DNA of 64,000 bases from Candidatus Electrothrix communis (GCA_030644725.1 CP130629.1:4169501-4233500), one strand, 5' to 3'. Counted from the stretch's first letter, positions 27,890-36,833 are shown. Program-made: numbers and translations. Notes: generated from the letters alone by a model not told the origin.

Positions 27890-28087
27890 ATGAGCTCATC
27901 AAACGAAGCCTGGGAACACTTGGGTGAATTGACTGAAGAGGATGCAATGCACGTTCTGACCCGCCTGTTCTCCATGTATGAAGAAGAGGAACAACGTCAT
28001 CCTGGTAATAAAGAAACCACTCTTTTTTTTAGAAACCTGATAACAGCCCTCGGGCAAACCTCTGCATGTAACCTGAACAGACGATAA
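27890..28087 (+). CDS. Small hypothetical protein coupled to plsY
   Basis: 65 residues, acidic and helical (GELTEEDAMHVLTRLFSMYEEEE). No signal peptide. Its stop and the plsY start overlap by one base (TAATG), so the two are translationally coupled. Not recognised. The ribosome-binding site is weak (TATAAGAAAAT). The tight coupling argues that it is real. Confidence 0.6.
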   Translation: MSSSNEAWEHLGELTEEDAMHVLTRLFSMYEEEEQRHPGNKETTLFFRNLITALGQTSACNLNRR

Positions 28088-28695
28088 TGCATTTTTTCCA
28101 TTTTTTATTCATCATAATGTCCTACCTCATTGGTGCTATTCCCTTTGGTCTTCTGCTTTCCCGTGGTCGAGGGGTGAATATCCGTGAGCAGGGCAGTAAA
28201 AATATCGGTGCTACTAATGTTTCTCGCTTGCTGGGCAAGAAACTCGGTTTTTTAACCTTTCTTCTTGATTGCGCAAAAGGGTATCTGCCCATGTTTCTTG
28301 CCGGGCTCCTGCTTGGCGATACTCCGAATCGTCATGTGATAATTGCCCTCTGCGGTGCTGCTGCGGTGATTGGGCATATGTTTCCGATCTATCTTGGCTT
28401 TAAGGGAGGAAAGGGGGTGGCCACCGGCCTCGGCGTTTTTTTCTATCTGGCCCCCAAAGTGGTTCTCATCAGCTTAGCTGTTTTTATCGCCACTGTTGCT
28501 GCCACCGGGTTTGTTTCTCTCGGCTCTTTGCTGGCCTCGGCCGTGGTCTTGCCTTGCCTTTATTTTTTCACGGAACCGACCTGGAAGCTTTTACTCGCCA
28601 GCTTTGTCGTTGTTATGATCTGGGTCAAGCATCATGAGAATATCGGGCGGTTGCTGAAAGGGAATGAGAAGAGCTTTAAGGAAAAGAAGGTATAG
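28087..28695 (+). CDS. plsY: Glycerol-3-phosphate acyltransferase PlsY
   Basis: 202 residues, five membrane segments. All three PlsY active-site motifs are present: SKNIGATNVSR (about residue 37), GHMFPIYLGFKGGKGVATGLG (about 97) and the HHENIGRLLKGNE end. It transfers an acyl group from acyl-phosphate to glycerol-3-phosphate in the inner membrane, the first step of phospholipid synthesis (partner PlsX is not in the window). The C-terminus is Lys-rich. Confidence 0.97.
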   Translation: MHFFHFLFIIMSYLIGAIPFGLLLSRGRGVNIREQGSKNIGATNVSRLLGKKLGFLTFLLDCAKGYLPMFLAGLLLGDTPNRHVIIALCGAAAVIGHMFPIYLGFKGGKGVATGLGVFFYLAPKVVLISLAVFIATVAATGFVSLGSLLASAVVLPCLYFFTEPTWKLLLASFVVVMIWVKHHENIGRLLKGNEKSFKEKKV

Positions 28696-28725
28696 AGGTG
28701 GACGCAATCTGGTCGTGAATGGTGA

Positions 28726-29571
28726 TCAGTATCGATCATGCCTCTGAGGCATTCGTGTTCCCCTTATTGCGTTTGCTCTGTTTTTGCTTCGTTTGCCTGT
28801 CCCTGTCATTTGTGAAAGTAAGTTCCAGGAATGGATGTCGCATTGCAGAAGATACTTGGAGTAGCTGTGTAAAACATATAAGCACTCAGAAATAACGTTT
28901 TCAGGCATCTGCAAGCGGTGCATTTGCTTGGTTGTCATGCCTTGCGCTGTTTGGAGGAACTTAAGGCTTTGCAGCGAAAGGGTGAAGCGAGAGCGGCCTG
29001 TATTGCCGCTACAGCGACTACAAATAAGGGTGCCATTGCCTGGCTGAAGGGCAAAATTGAGGAGCGCCCTGTTTTTATCCGGCGAGCACGAGCAGGTCGC
29101 ACAATGCTCCAGCCGGGGCCGGTAACCACAGGCGTTGAGCAGGTGAAGATGGAAGAAAACAAGGGTGGCTAGAGGGGAAGCTCCGTTGTGAAGAGATTCT
29201 AGGAGCCAATGCAGTAAGGAGAAAATTCGACTGTCCGGATCATGCTCCCCAGTAAAACGGAGGACAAGTTCATTGGCCAGTATTGCCGCATAATATCGTT
29301 GCCAATTGGTCCGCAGGGAGAGAAAGGCTTCTTTCAGCTCCGCCTCACAGAGAAAATGGAGGCGGCTATGTTTAGCTGGTCGGTAGCTGATATCAAGCAG
29401 AGAAAACTCTTCCAGTTTGTTGACAAACCGTTTTTGCGAGCGTTTGGCCCCCTTGGCAATAGCAGTAAAGCGGCCTTTATCCGGGCTGTACAGGGTGATT
29501 ATTCTGTCCGATTCGCCAAAATCAACATTTTTCAGGACAATGCATCCGGTACGGCAGGTTTGGTACGGCAA
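28726..29571 (-). CDS. recO: DNA repair protein RecO
   Basis: 281 residues. The N-terminal OB fold (TGCIVLKNVDFGESDRIITLYSPDKGRFTAIAKGAKRS) is the hallmark of RecO. A helical region and a zinc site (CATCSCSPD...CSRC) follow. RecO loads RecA on SSB-coated gapped DNA together with RecR. It lies 5 bases after the RodZ-like gene and downstream of the SurA-like gene on the same strand, an operon order known from related bacteria. The C-terminal tail (KRSKNRANAIRGTRMPQ) is long and basic. Confidence 0.93.
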   Translation of the reverse strand: MPYQTCRTGCIVLKNVDFGESDRIITLYSPDKGRFTAIAKGAKRSQKRFVNKLEEFSLLDISYRPAKHSRLHFLCEAELKEAFLSLRTNWQRYYAAILANELVLRFTGEHDPDSRIFSLLHWLLESLHNGASPLATLVFFHLHLLNACGYRPRLEHCATCSCSPDKNRALLNFALQPGNGTLICSRCSGNTGRSRFTLSLQSLKFLQTAQGMTTKQMHRLQMPENVISECLYVLHSYSKYLLQCDIHSWNLLSQMTGTGKRSKNRANAIRGTRMPQRHDRY

Positions 29572-29576
29572 ATCTG

Positions 29577-30257
29577 CTACTCAGAGGCCGTATCGCTGTC
29601 GGTCTCTTTGAGCCCTTCTTGCGCTGTTGCCGGGATAGGTACCGTAACTGAAGGTGTTACGGCCTCTTCAAAGGTGTTTCCGTTGGCGAGCATCTCAGTA
29701 TCAGGTCCTGGCTCAGGCGTGGTGGCGGTGCTGATTGGAGCCGACTCTTGATCGGAAGAGTACGCGAAAGGATTCCAACCCGTATACCAGCTGAAGACAA
29801 CGAGAAAAGTTATGATCAACAAGAAAAGACTGATGCCCCAGGTCGCGGATGAGATATGGGCTGGCTCAGCGAGTTGCTTTGTCGACAACCCCTTTCCCTG
29901 TTGATTAAATGGGTTGCTTTCTTTGCGTGTTAAATGTTGAGCTCGTTCTTCAAAAAACAAACGTGCCGCCTCTTTTCCGTCAATACCGAGAAATTTGGCG
30001 TAAATAATTATCTGTCCTCGGATAAAGGTGTCTGCTGGCAGCTCATTATAGTTGCTCAGCTCAATGGAGGTCAGGTTGGAAGAAGAAATATTTGTTTCCT
30101 GCGAGATATCATGGATCGTCAGCGCCTTTTTTTCGCGTACCTGACGCAGGAGTTTGCCGATCGGCAGGTTTTCGCTTTCCTGATGGTCCTGATGGGGAGT
30201 GTGCTCTTCCAGTGTTTCTCTGGTATCTTGTGAATCACTCGTTTCTTGTTTGGTCAT
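29577..30257 (-). CDS. RodZ-like HTH-domain membrane protein
   Basis: An N-terminal helix-turn-helix of the HTH_25 type (PIGKLLRQVREKKALTIHDISQETNISSSNLTSIE..., LPADTFIRGQIIIYAKFLG) is followed by a basic linker, one membrane helix (WGISLFLLIITFLVVFSWY) and a Thr/Pro/Glu-rich periplasmic tail. This is the RodZ plan, in which the cytoplasmic domain touches MreB, but the usual C-terminal beta domain is replaced by a short low-complexity tail. The frame opens at 30353; the ATG at 30257 (MTKQETSDSQ) looks more natural. No start has a convincing ribosome-binding site. Confidence 0.75.
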   Translation of the reverse strand: MTKQETSDSQDTRETLEEHTPHQDHQESENLPIGKLLRQVREKKALTIHDISQETNISSSNLTSIELSNYNELPADTFIRGQIIIYAKFLGIDGKEAARLFFEERAQHLTRKESNPFNQQGKGLSTKQLAEPAHISSATWGISLFLLIITFLVVFSWYTGWNPFAYSSDQESAPISTATTPEPGPDTEMLANGNTFEEAVTPSVTVPIPATAQEGLKETDSDTASE

Positions 30258-30353
30258 TAACTGTTTGTCATTTAAAGTTATTGGTTTTCCCGTATATTGC
30301 ATGCAGGGCAGGAGAAAAAGTCCGTGCCACCCCATTGATTTTTTTTGCGGCAA

Positions 30354-31343
30354 TTAGAGAATTTTAATATATGCCTCACTCCGTATTTTCTCTAGCCATT
30401 TTTTGTAGCGTTCTTCTGCTTCCTGTTTATACAGTTTATTGCGAATTTCTTCTTTAATATTCTCGTCAAGCACTCTTTTTTTACCTTTTTCTTCCTGTCC
30501 GTTCGACAGAATTTTGAAAAACATATAGCTGTCAGGACGTTCAATGATAGGGCTGATTGCTCCGGGTTGCAGCGCTGTTACTGCGTCTCGCATGTACGCT
30601 GCCATCTCGTTCTTTTTAAAGAAGCCCAAGTCTCCACTATCTGCAGCAGAGGGTAAATTTGAGTATTGGCGGGCAAGCTCTTTGAATTCTTGTCCTTGGT
30701 TGGCAAGCTTATGTGCAGCCTCGACCTTTTTACGAGCATCTTCCTTCGCAGTCGGCAAGTCGGAGGTTTGAGCCGTATCGTTCCAAGATACGCCGAGCTG
30801 TAAAAGATAATATCCTTCTGCTTTGGTCTCACTATATTGCTGCTCAAAATATCTCTGTATTTCTTCGTCCGGGATAACGACCTTAGAGCGTACTTCATAG
30901 TTAATCAACTTGCTTCGAAGGATCTGTTCCCGAAGGGTCTCTCGGTATTGTGCTTGACTCAGTCCCATTTTTTTTAATTCGTCTTTGAAATCTTCGTTTG
31001 AGAAACCGTTTCGTTGCAGCACCTGCTCCTGTGCGCGATTAATTTCTGGTTCACTAACTGAAATATGGCGTGCGGTAGCTTGTTGGGTGAGCAGTTTATT
31101 TTCAATAAGCTGTGTTATAATTTTTTTTCGTGCCTGTTTCAGCGCTTCCTCTCGCTGTTCCGGCGGAGCTTCTTCGGCGATTTGTCGAAAAATTGCTTCG
31201 CCGATTGTATTGATATCAGAAAGCGTAATAACATCTTCATTCACCACCGCAACACTGGAATCAATAATTTCAGATTGGGCAACAGGAGCATGTGTGACGG
31301 ATAAAAAGGTCAGCAATATATATAATAACCAGCGTATTTTCAT
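30354..31343 (-). CDS. SurA/PpiC-type periplasmic peptidyl-prolyl isomerase
   Basis: 329 residues with a signal peptide (LLYILLTFLSVTHAPVAQSE). It begins IDSSVAVVNEDVITLSDI, the standard SurA N-terminal chaperone opening. A long helical domain with a GLSQAQYRETLREQILRSKLI segment is followed by a parvulin domain (QGQEFKELARQYSNLPSAADSGDLGFFKKNEM...ISPIIERPDSYMFFKI). It has a single parvulin domain; E. coli SurA has two. Likely helps outer-membrane proteins fold, fitting the several barrels in this window. First gene of the surA-rodZ-recO group. Confidence 0.88.
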   Translation of the reverse strand: MKIRWLLYILLTFLSVTHAPVAQSEIIDSSVAVVNEDVITLSDINTIGEAIFRQIAEEAPPEQREEALKQARKKIITQLIENKLLTQQATARHISVSEPEINRAQEQVLQRNGFSNEDFKDELKKMGLSQAQYRETLREQILRSKLINYEVRSKVVIPDEEIQRYFEQQYSETKAEGYYLLQLGVSWNDTAQTSDLPTAKEDARKKVEAAHKLANQGQEFKELARQYSNLPSAADSGDLGFFKKNEMAAYMRDAVTALQPGAISPIIERPDSYMFFKILSNGQEEKGKKRVLDENIKEEIRNKLYKQEAEERYKKWLEKIRSEAYIKIL

Positions 31344-31615
31344 AAGATACTGAGATGGTTCAGGTGAAAAGAAAAAGCTTAAAACGCTATTAGTTTATGT
31401 CGAAGGGCAGTAACTGGGCGACAAGATTTTCAAAGAATAATATGTAACCATTACACAAAACATTGTAAAGAAGCAATGGTTTTTAGAAGGAAGGCAGAGT
31501 AGGGTTTGGAGAAGAAGGGTGCGTAATTGAAGTGCCCCAAGTGAAGCGCTTGTTTGCGGCTTCAAACAGAGAATGTTTTTCTTTGTAAGAGAGTGTAAAT
31601 CGGATATGCTTCTTT
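31344..31615. other. Intergenic region, nothing certain
   Basis: AT-rich gap between divergent genes; apart from the tlpA promoter at its right side I see only a weak hairpin GAAGC...GCTTC near 31545-31561. Confidence 0.4.
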
Positions 31616-31616
31616 G

Positions 31617-31644
31617 TTGACAAATTTATGAGGATAGATATAAA
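31617..31644 (+). promoter_or_regulatory. Sigma-70-type promoter of the TlpA-like gene
   Basis: TTGACA (31617-31622), 16-base spacer, TATAAA (31639-31644), about 70 bases before the ATG. Confidence 0.6.
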
Positions 31645-31715
31645 TACTGATATAAACAAAAAAGTCGAGCTGATTCTCATTACGCGTCAAAATATATATC
31701 ATGCAGGAGATGTTC

Positions 31716-32267
31716 ATGAATTCAATAATCACGAAAAAGACGTTCGTTATGTGTGCCATCTTGTTGCTGGCTCTGAGCGGTAGAGTGCTGGCTACACCTA
31801 TGCCCGATTTCACCTTGCCTTCCGCTGTGGACGGGAAAGATATCAGCAGTGACGACTTTAAGGGTAAAGTTTTACTGGTGACCTTTTTTGCAACCTGGTG
31901 TCCTCCATGTCGCCAGGAAATTCCTTCTCTCATTCAGCTCCAGAACGATTTGTCTGCCAAAGGATTTTCCGTCCTCGGCCTTTCTCTTGACGAGGGAGAC
32001 GGGGGGATCGTCAATGATCTTGTCGAGCATGACAATATTAATTATCCGGTTTTAATGGCGGACAGTGATGTCGTGAGTGGCTTTGGTGGAGTGACAGGGA
32101 TTCCCACTTCTTTCTTGGTCAGTCATGATGGAAAGATGATACGATCCTATGCCGGATATGTTTCGCACGAGTTGCTGAAGCAAGATATTGAAGAAATCAT
32201 TCCGCCAGAGGTGAAAAAGGCTAAGGAAGGGAAAAAAGGCATAGAAACAAAGGGATCTGTCGAGTGA
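31716..32267 (+). CDS. TlpA/ResA-like thiol-disulfide oxidoreductase
   Basis: 183 residues from the ATG at 31716, behind AGGAGATGTTC. A signal peptide (MCAILLLALSGRVLA) is followed by a thioredoxin fold of the AhpC/TlpA type: FKGKVLLVTFFATWCPPCRQEIPSL with active-site WCPPC, then LSLDEGDGGI and the cis-Pro loop GVTGIPTSFLV. Periplasmic reductant of cysteine pairs, often for cytochrome c maturation; a CcsA-type protein is encoded at 34.1 kb. The tail is Lys/Glu-rich. Confidence 0.92.
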   Translation: MNSIITKKTFVMCAILLLALSGRVLATPMPDFTLPSAVDGKDISSDDFKGKVLLVTFFATWCPPCRQEIPSLIQLQNDLSAKGFSVLGLSLDEGDGGIVNDLVEHDNINYPVLMADSDVVSGFGGVTGIPTSFLVSHDGKMIRSYAGYVSHELLKQDIEEIIPPEVKKAKEGKKGIETKGSVE

Positions 32268-32276
32268 TTTTTCGTA

Positions 32277-32305
32277 TTGACAAGACGTTAAGAACGGTTT
32301 ACAGT
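32277..32305 (+). promoter_or_regulatory. Sigma-70-type promoter of the small secreted protein
   Basis: TTGACA (32277-32282), exactly 17 bases, TACAGT (32300-32305); the ATG follows at 32360. Confidence 0.65.
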
Positions 32306-32359
32306 ACAGATTATTAATATTTTTAATTTATTTTTAGTAATATATTTCAGGAGATTATC

Positions 32360-32572
32360 ATGAAAAAAATAGTTGCAGCCCTGATGGTAACGGCCTTCGC
32401 TTTCTGTATCGGTACCGCTTTCGCTAAAACAGAGAAATGCACAGTGAAAACAGTTGCGGTTGAAGGCGAAAAAGCCACTGTAACCATGGAATGCGATAAA
32501 GATGCCGAGCTGAAAGACGGTGACAGCGTAAAGGTTAAAGTAGCGAAGAAAAAAGTTGTTGAAGGCTGCTAG
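32360..32572 (+). CDS. Small secreted protein with two Cys
   Basis: 70 residues. The signal peptide MKKIVAALMVTAFAFCIGTAFA is followed by a 48-residue mature chain rich in Lys, Val, Glu and Asp that alternates like a small beta barrel (KCTVKTVAVEGEKATVTMEC, LKDGDSVKVKVAK). It has Cys near the start, middle and end. It has its own promoter, a good AGGAG site and a strong terminator, so it is a monocistronic and probably well-expressed gene. Function unknown; the fold suggests an OB- or SH3-like domain. Confidence 0.78.
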   Translation: MKKIVAALMVTAFAFCIGTAFAKTEKCTVKTVAVEGEKATVTMECDKDAELKDGDSVKVKVAKKKVVEGC

Positions 32573-32626
32573 TTCTACCAAAAGGTCTTTCTTGGGAACA
32601 TAGGAAGATCTTTGACTTTTTCATGA

Positions 32627-32662
32627 AAAAAGCCGATAGCGTCTATGCGCTGTCGGCTTTTC
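32627..32662 (+). terminator. Intrinsic terminator
   Basis: AAAAGCCGATAGCG, loop TCTATG, CGCTGTCGGCTTTT. Confidence 0.85.
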
Positions 32663-32751
32663 TGTTTTTATCGGGAAAATCACGACGCCTGTCTTTTCTT
32701 GAACGGAATACTAATATAGATACGGGTAGTCGTTAAAAAAAAGAGAATAAT

Positions 32752-33444
32752 ATGGATCCGCAGACGCTCCCCGCTGAGGCTCAGGAGCTTTACCAGAGAA
32801 TCAAACAGCAGTATCGAGTGGGCTTTGAATCGTTGAAGCTCGAAGATGATCTTCAATTGCACCTTTTGAAGATTACCGATATTGAACAGCTGCTGAAAGG
32901 CAAGGACCCACTGAAAAACCCTTCGGAATTTCCCTTTTGGGTGCGCCTCTGGGAAGCAGCTGTTGTTCTTTCGCGCTTTATGGTGAATTTGCGCCCTTCC
33001 CCTGGAACAACAGTGCTTGAGCTCGGCGCCGGTCTCGGTGCTCCCGGTCTAACCGCCGCAGCCTTGGGCTGTGCTGTTACCTTGTCTGATTATGAGGATA
33101 TAATTCTTGATTTTGGCAGGGTCAGTGCAGCGGCCTCAAAACTGGATCAGGTTCAGTTTTCCCTTTTGGATTGGCTGGATCCGCCGGAAATGGAACGCTA
33201 TGATGTCATCCTTGGCGCAGAGGTGCTGTTTCGAGAGGAGTTTTTTCAGCCCCTACTTGCTGTTCTTCGCCGAGCCTTAAAACCAGACGGAGTTGTTTAT
33301 CTCGCCCATGACATGAAGAGAAAATCTGTCCATCCTTTTCTGCAATTGGCAGAAAAAGAGTATGCCATCTCCGCCTCAAAACGAGTTTTAAAAAGCTTGG
33401 ACCAGGATAAAGAGATCCTGCTGACTCGTTTGACTCCCCGTTGA
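32752..33444 (+). CDS. SAM-dependent methyltransferase, METTL21/protein-lysine methyltransferase-like
   Basis: 230 residues. FPFWVRLWEAAVVLSRFM followed by VLELGAGLGAPGLTAAALGCAVTLSDYED is typical of the family-16 methyltransferases that modify lysine side chains; the next acidic strand reads LLDWLDPPEMERYDVILGAEVLF. Class I fold certain, substrate not. It starts the tetrapyrrole operon, 19 bases before the siroheme gene, which may be by chance or may point to a protein partner in that pathway. Confidence 0.75.
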   Translation: MDPQTLPAEAQELYQRIKQQYRVGFESLKLEDDLQLHLLKITDIEQLLKGKDPLKNPSEFPFWVRLWEAAVVLSRFMVNLRPSPGTTVLELGAGLGAPGLTAAALGCAVTLSDYEDIILDFGRVSAAASKLDQVQFSLLDWLDPPEMERYDVILGAEVLFREEFFQPLLAVLRRALKPDGVVYLAHDMKRKSVHPFLQLAEKEYAISASKRVLKSLDQDKEILLTRLTPR

Positions 33445-33463
33445 TTGCTTCTTTTCTTCTGCA

Positions 33464-34141
33464 GTGTACCCTGTCAGCTTAAATATCGAGGGCAAGCTCT
33501 GTGCTGTTGTGGGCGGCGGCAATGTGGCGGAACGTAAAGTTCTTTCCCTGCTCAATGCCCACGCCTCTGTGCGGATTATCAGTCCGCAGCTTACTGAGCT
33601 GTTGTCTGATCTGACAGCGAATGGTTCTGTTGAGTGGCAGAGCAGGGGGTATCAGCGCGGGGATCTTGACGGTGCCCTACTGGTGTTCGCTGCTACCGAT
33701 AATCGGGACGTTCAGGATGCTGTTGTCCGGGATGCGCAGAAGGCAGGGGTCTTGGTCAATGTGGCCGATGCCCCGGATCTTTGCGATTTTCAGGTGCCCG
33801 CTGTTGTCCGAAGAGAGAGTTTAAACATCGCTGTCTCCACCAATGGGACAAGTCCGGCCTTGGCAGCAAAATTGCGCCAGGAGCTGGAGGATAGGTATGG
33901 CTATGAGTACGCAGTCCTGCTGCGCTTGATGTCTCGCCTCAGGGAGCGAATTTGCAACGATTCTTCTTCAGACGGTACTGATCGGAAAATAGTATTCCAA
34001 AATATCCTCCATGAGGATATAATTGACTGGATACGAGGTGAGCAATGGGAACGCCTGTCACAGCATCTCGATACGGTCCTTGGCCCTGATATACATTTTG
34101 ATCTCCGTGAACTCACAGAAGAAGAGATAAAATCCCGATGA
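33464..34141 (+). CDS. Precorrin-2 dehydrogenase / sirohydrochlorin ferrochelatase
   Basis: 225 residues from a GTG. YPVSLNIEGKLCAVVGGGNVAERKVLSLLNAHASVRIISP is the NAD-binding opening of the CysG N-terminal/Met8 family; ALLVFAATDNRDVQDAV and VNVADAPDLCDFQVPAVVRRESLNIAVSTNGTSPALA carry the catalytic Asp region. It makes siroheme from precorrin-2, needed for dissimilatory and assimilatory sulfite reductases. It is a stand-alone Met8-type enzyme without the uroporphyrinogen methyltransferase half. Overlaps the next gene by 4 bases. Confidence 0.93.
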   Translation: MYPVSLNIEGKLCAVVGGGNVAERKVLSLLNAHASVRIISPQLTELLSDLTANGSVEWQSRGYQRGDLDGALLVFAATDNRDVQDAVVRDAQKAGVLVNVADAPDLCDFQVPAVVRRESLNIAVSTNGTSPALAAKLRQELEDRYGYEYAVLLRLMSRLRERICNDSSSDGTDRKIVFQNILHEDIIDWIRGEQWERLSQHLDTVLGPDIHFDLRELTEEEIKSR

Positions 34142-34953
34142 GCTATCTGCTTTTCCAAGCTGGCTTTGCAGTCTATTTTGTTGCTGCGGTCATTTATACG
34201 GTCTTTTTTTTTAGTCAGAAGGCCCAGATAAGAATTGTTGCACGCATCGTCTTTGTCCTTGCCGCCTCTCTGCATACGCTTAATATTATTTTTCGTTATA
34301 TAGAGGCAGGGCATACCCCTATTACCAGTATTCACGAGACAATTTCCTTCTTTGCCTGGTCAATCGCTTGCTGCCACCTTTCTTTTCGTTGGCGATATAC
34401 TGTAAAAAATTCCGGTACCTTTGCCTCGATTATTGTCCTGCTACTGATGCTGGCATCTTCGTTGGCATCTCGGGAGATCCTTCCTCTGCCGCCTGAGATG
34501 CGTTCGTGGCTATTGCCTGTGCATGCTTCGATTTCTATCATTGCTGATGCCTTTCTGGCCTTGGCTGCTATTGGCGGCATCATGTACCTGCTCCAGGAGC
34601 GGGAGTTGAAGCAGAAAAGATTTGGCTTTTTTTTCTCTCGTCTCCCTTCTCTGGATGCACTGGATAAGCTGAATCAGCACTGTATCAGTATCGGTTTTCC
34701 GTTGATGACCTTGGGCATGCTTGCCGGATATATCTGGGCGCGTCAGATATGGGGTGGTCGTCCTTGGCATTGGAATCCGAAGGTCGTCTGTGCCATGATA
34801 ACCTGGCTGTTTTATGCAGGCCTTATGCATCAGCGTTTCACGCTGGGTTGGCGGGGGCGGCGGGCTGCCTGGATAACCGTGATAGCTTTTTGTGCGGTTC
34901 TGTTGACCTTTTGGTTTGTGTTAAGCGGGGGGGTGGCGACTCATGGGGCATGA
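34138..34953 (+). CDS. CcsA/HemX-like haem-handling membrane protein
   Basis: 271 residues, eight predicted helices. The loop with GRPWHWNPKVVCAMITWLFYAGLMHQR is the tryptophan-rich haem-binding motif of the CcsA/CcsB/HemX group (usual form G..W.WDPK). His residues (SLHTL, SIHET, VHASI) sit near helix ends as in haem ligands. It lies between the siroheme and glutamyl-tRNA reductase genes with overlaps on both sides (4 and 11 bases). This placement fits either cytochrome c maturation (CcsA) or control of HemA level (HemX); the sequence alone does not decide. Confidence 0.85.
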   Translation: MSYLLFQAGFAVYFVAAVIYTVFFFSQKAQIRIVARIVFVLAASLHTLNIIFRYIEAGHTPITSIHETISFFAWSIACCHLSFRWRYTVKNSGTFASIIVLLLMLASSLASREILPLPPEMRSWLLPVHASISIIADAFLALAAIGGIMYLLQERELKQKRFGFFFSRLPSLDALDKLNQHCISIGFPLMTLGMLAGYIWARQIWGGRPWHWNPKVVCAMITWLFYAGLMHQRFTLGWRGRRAAWITVIAFCAVLLTFWFVLSGGVATHGA

Positions 34954-36232
34954 ATCCATAGTTCTCCTTGGAGTAAATCATAAGAAAACTCCTCTGGAAA
35001 TACGTGAGAAGATGGCTCTCACTGGAGGCTACGTTGAACCGCTGGAAAAACTGCGGGAATTGGATGGCCTCAAGGAATATTATCTCCTTTCCACCTGCAA
35101 TCGGGTGGAGATTCTGTTCATCTGTCAAGATCCAGAAGAGATGCGCCGCGAGGTGCTTGATTTGCTCTTTCTCGGTAAGGTGAGTCGTGAAGAGGTGGCT
35201 GGCTGTTTCTATGTCTATGAGAACGAGGAGGCGATACGGCATCTGTTCATGGTTTCCTCCAGCCTAGATTCCATGATTGTGGGCGAGTCCCAGATTCTCG
35301 GTCAGTTGAAAGAGGCCTTTCGGCATGCTACTGAGCAGAAAACAGCAGGGTTGGTTATTAACAAGCTGCTGCATAAGTCTTTTTCTGTGGCCAAACGGGT
35401 GCGGACGGAAACTCGGATCGGGGCCAATGCGGTTTCTATTTCCTATGCTGCGGTGGAATTAGGTCGCAAGATCTTCGGTGATCTCCGAGGTAAACGTGTC
35501 ATGTTGGTTGGGGCTGGCGAGATGGCCGAGCTTGCTGCCGAGCATTTGGTCGGGCAGGGGATTCAGGAGGTCGTGGTCGCCAACCGTACGCTGGAACGGG
35601 CCATGAAACTGGCTGCTCGTTTTAAGGGCAGGGCTGTTGGTCTGGATGAAGTGGTTGAGCAGCTTCTTGATGTTGATATTCTTATAAGTTCAACCGGAGC
35701 GGAAGGGTTGGTCCTGTTTAAAAAGGATATTGCGCCCCTTATGCCCCGACGACGCAATAGGCCGCTTTTCTTTATCGATATTGCGGTGCCCCGTGATTTG
35801 GACCCGGAAATCAATACCCTGGAGAATATTTATCTCTATGATATTGATGATTTGAATAATGTAGTTGAGATGAATCGCGAGCAGCGGGACAAAGAGGCGG
35901 TCAAGGCCCAACGCATTGTTGAAGAAGAAACCTTGAAGTTTCAGCGTTGGCTTGAGGGGATGGAGGTGACACCGACCATTGTTGATCTCAGAGCGGTTGC
36001 TGAAGCTATCTGTCAGGCCGAGTTAGCCAAAACCCTGCCCCGGCTCAACGGGATAAGCAGCAAGGAACGGAAATCCATTGAGCGTATGGCCTCCTCCATT
36101 GTCGGAAAGATGTTGCACCATCCCATGTGTTATCTGAAAGCCGACCACGGCTGTGTGGATCAGTCTGAACGGATCATGCAGGTTCGCGCGCTGTTCCAAC
36201 TCAATGAACAAAGCGATCAGGCTGACGATTGA
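34943..36232 (+). CDS. hemA: Glutamyl-tRNA reductase
   Basis: 429 residues. It has the active-site LSTCNRVEI (catalytic Cys), the GESQILGQLKEAF motif, the NADPH fold GKRVMLVGAGEMAELAAEHL, and the IDIAVPRDLDPEI signature. It makes glutamate-1-semialdehyde, the entry to the C5 pathway for haem, siroheme and cobalamin. The C-terminal dimerisation helix is complete. Overlaps the CcsA-like gene by 11 bases and is followed after 3 bases by a gene of unknown function. Confidence 0.97.
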   Translation: MGHESIVLLGVNHKKTPLEIREKMALTGGYVEPLEKLRELDGLKEYYLLSTCNRVEILFICQDPEEMRREVLDLLFLGKVSREEVAGCFYVYENEEAIRHLFMVSSSLDSMIVGESQILGQLKEAFRHATEQKTAGLVINKLLHKSFSVAKRVRTETRIGANAVSISYAAVELGRKIFGDLRGKRVMLVGAGEMAELAAEHLVGQGIQEVVVANRTLERAMKLAARFKGRAVGLDEVVEQLLDVDILISSTGAEGLVLFKKDIAPLMPRRRNRPLFFIDIAVPRDLDPEINTLENIYLYDIDDLNNVVEMNREQRDKEAVKAQRIVEEETLKFQRWLEGMEVTPTIVDLRAVAEAICQAELAKTLPRLNGISSKERKSIERMASSIVGKMLHHPMCYLKADHGCVDQSERIMQVRALFQLNEQSDQADD

Positions 36233-36235
36233 TTT

Positions 36236-36733
36236 ATGACTGAGCAGGACCGACGCAGTATTGTAGAAGACGAGCTCTTCCTCCTCAGAGACTCGGGAGA
36301 ACTGCCTGAGATCGCCTACCACTCCTCTCTTTACTATCTGACCGAAGATCAAGACGGCCCCGGCCTGTTCCTGAGCGAAGGGGAACAGCGGCTTTTGCAG
36401 GCGGCGGCTCTGGAACGTTGTCAACAGATCGTTTTGCGTGATTTACTGCCGGATAATCGAGATCTCGGGATCTATCGAGGTCCACAGCGCAGTATCTATA
36501 ATTGGCAGAGGTATTGCAGGTTTTGCCAACGGGTTGATCAGCGGCAGGATGATGCGTTCAAAGAGCGTGTCGCTCAAGCTCTGGTACGTTTTATCCGGCA
36601 GGAGGTGGCTGATGTGGAGGAAGGGTGCCGTGAGAGTTCCGTCAATTGCACGACCGAGGATCTGCTTGCCTTTGCTGAGGAGGTCGGTGTCTCAAGTTCG
36701 AATCCTGATCTCGGCAGGCTGTTTTTGCGTTAA
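36236..36733 (+). CDS. Hypothetical protein downstream of hemA
   Basis: 165 residues, acidic, soluble, with a Cys pair in YCRFCQRVDQRQDD (about residues 91-94) and two later Cys (EEGCRESSVNC). No recognised domain. It follows hemA after only 3 bases and ends the operon before a strong terminator, so it is very likely co-expressed with tetrapyrrole synthesis. I do not assign a function. Confidence 0.65.
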   Translation: MTEQDRRSIVEDELFLLRDSGELPEIAYHSSLYYLTEDQDGPGLFLSEGEQRLLQAAALERCQQIVLRDLLPDNRDLGIYRGPQRSIYNWQRYCRFCQRVDQRQDDAFKERVAQALVRFIRQEVADVEEGCRESSVNCTTEDLLAFAEEVGVSSSNPDLGRLFLR

Positions 36734-36798
36734 CGATTTTACCGGGAAAGAATAGGTGAAACTGTGCATCTCGGCTTATCGTGATGACGGGAGAAGTT

Positions 36799-36833
36799 AA
36801 AGGGCCACAAGCGTAAGCTGGTGGCCCTTTTTT
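36799..36833 (+). terminator. Intrinsic terminator of the tetrapyrrole operon
   Basis: AAAGGGCCACAAG, loop CGTAAG, CTGGTGGCCC then six T. Confidence 0.88.
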
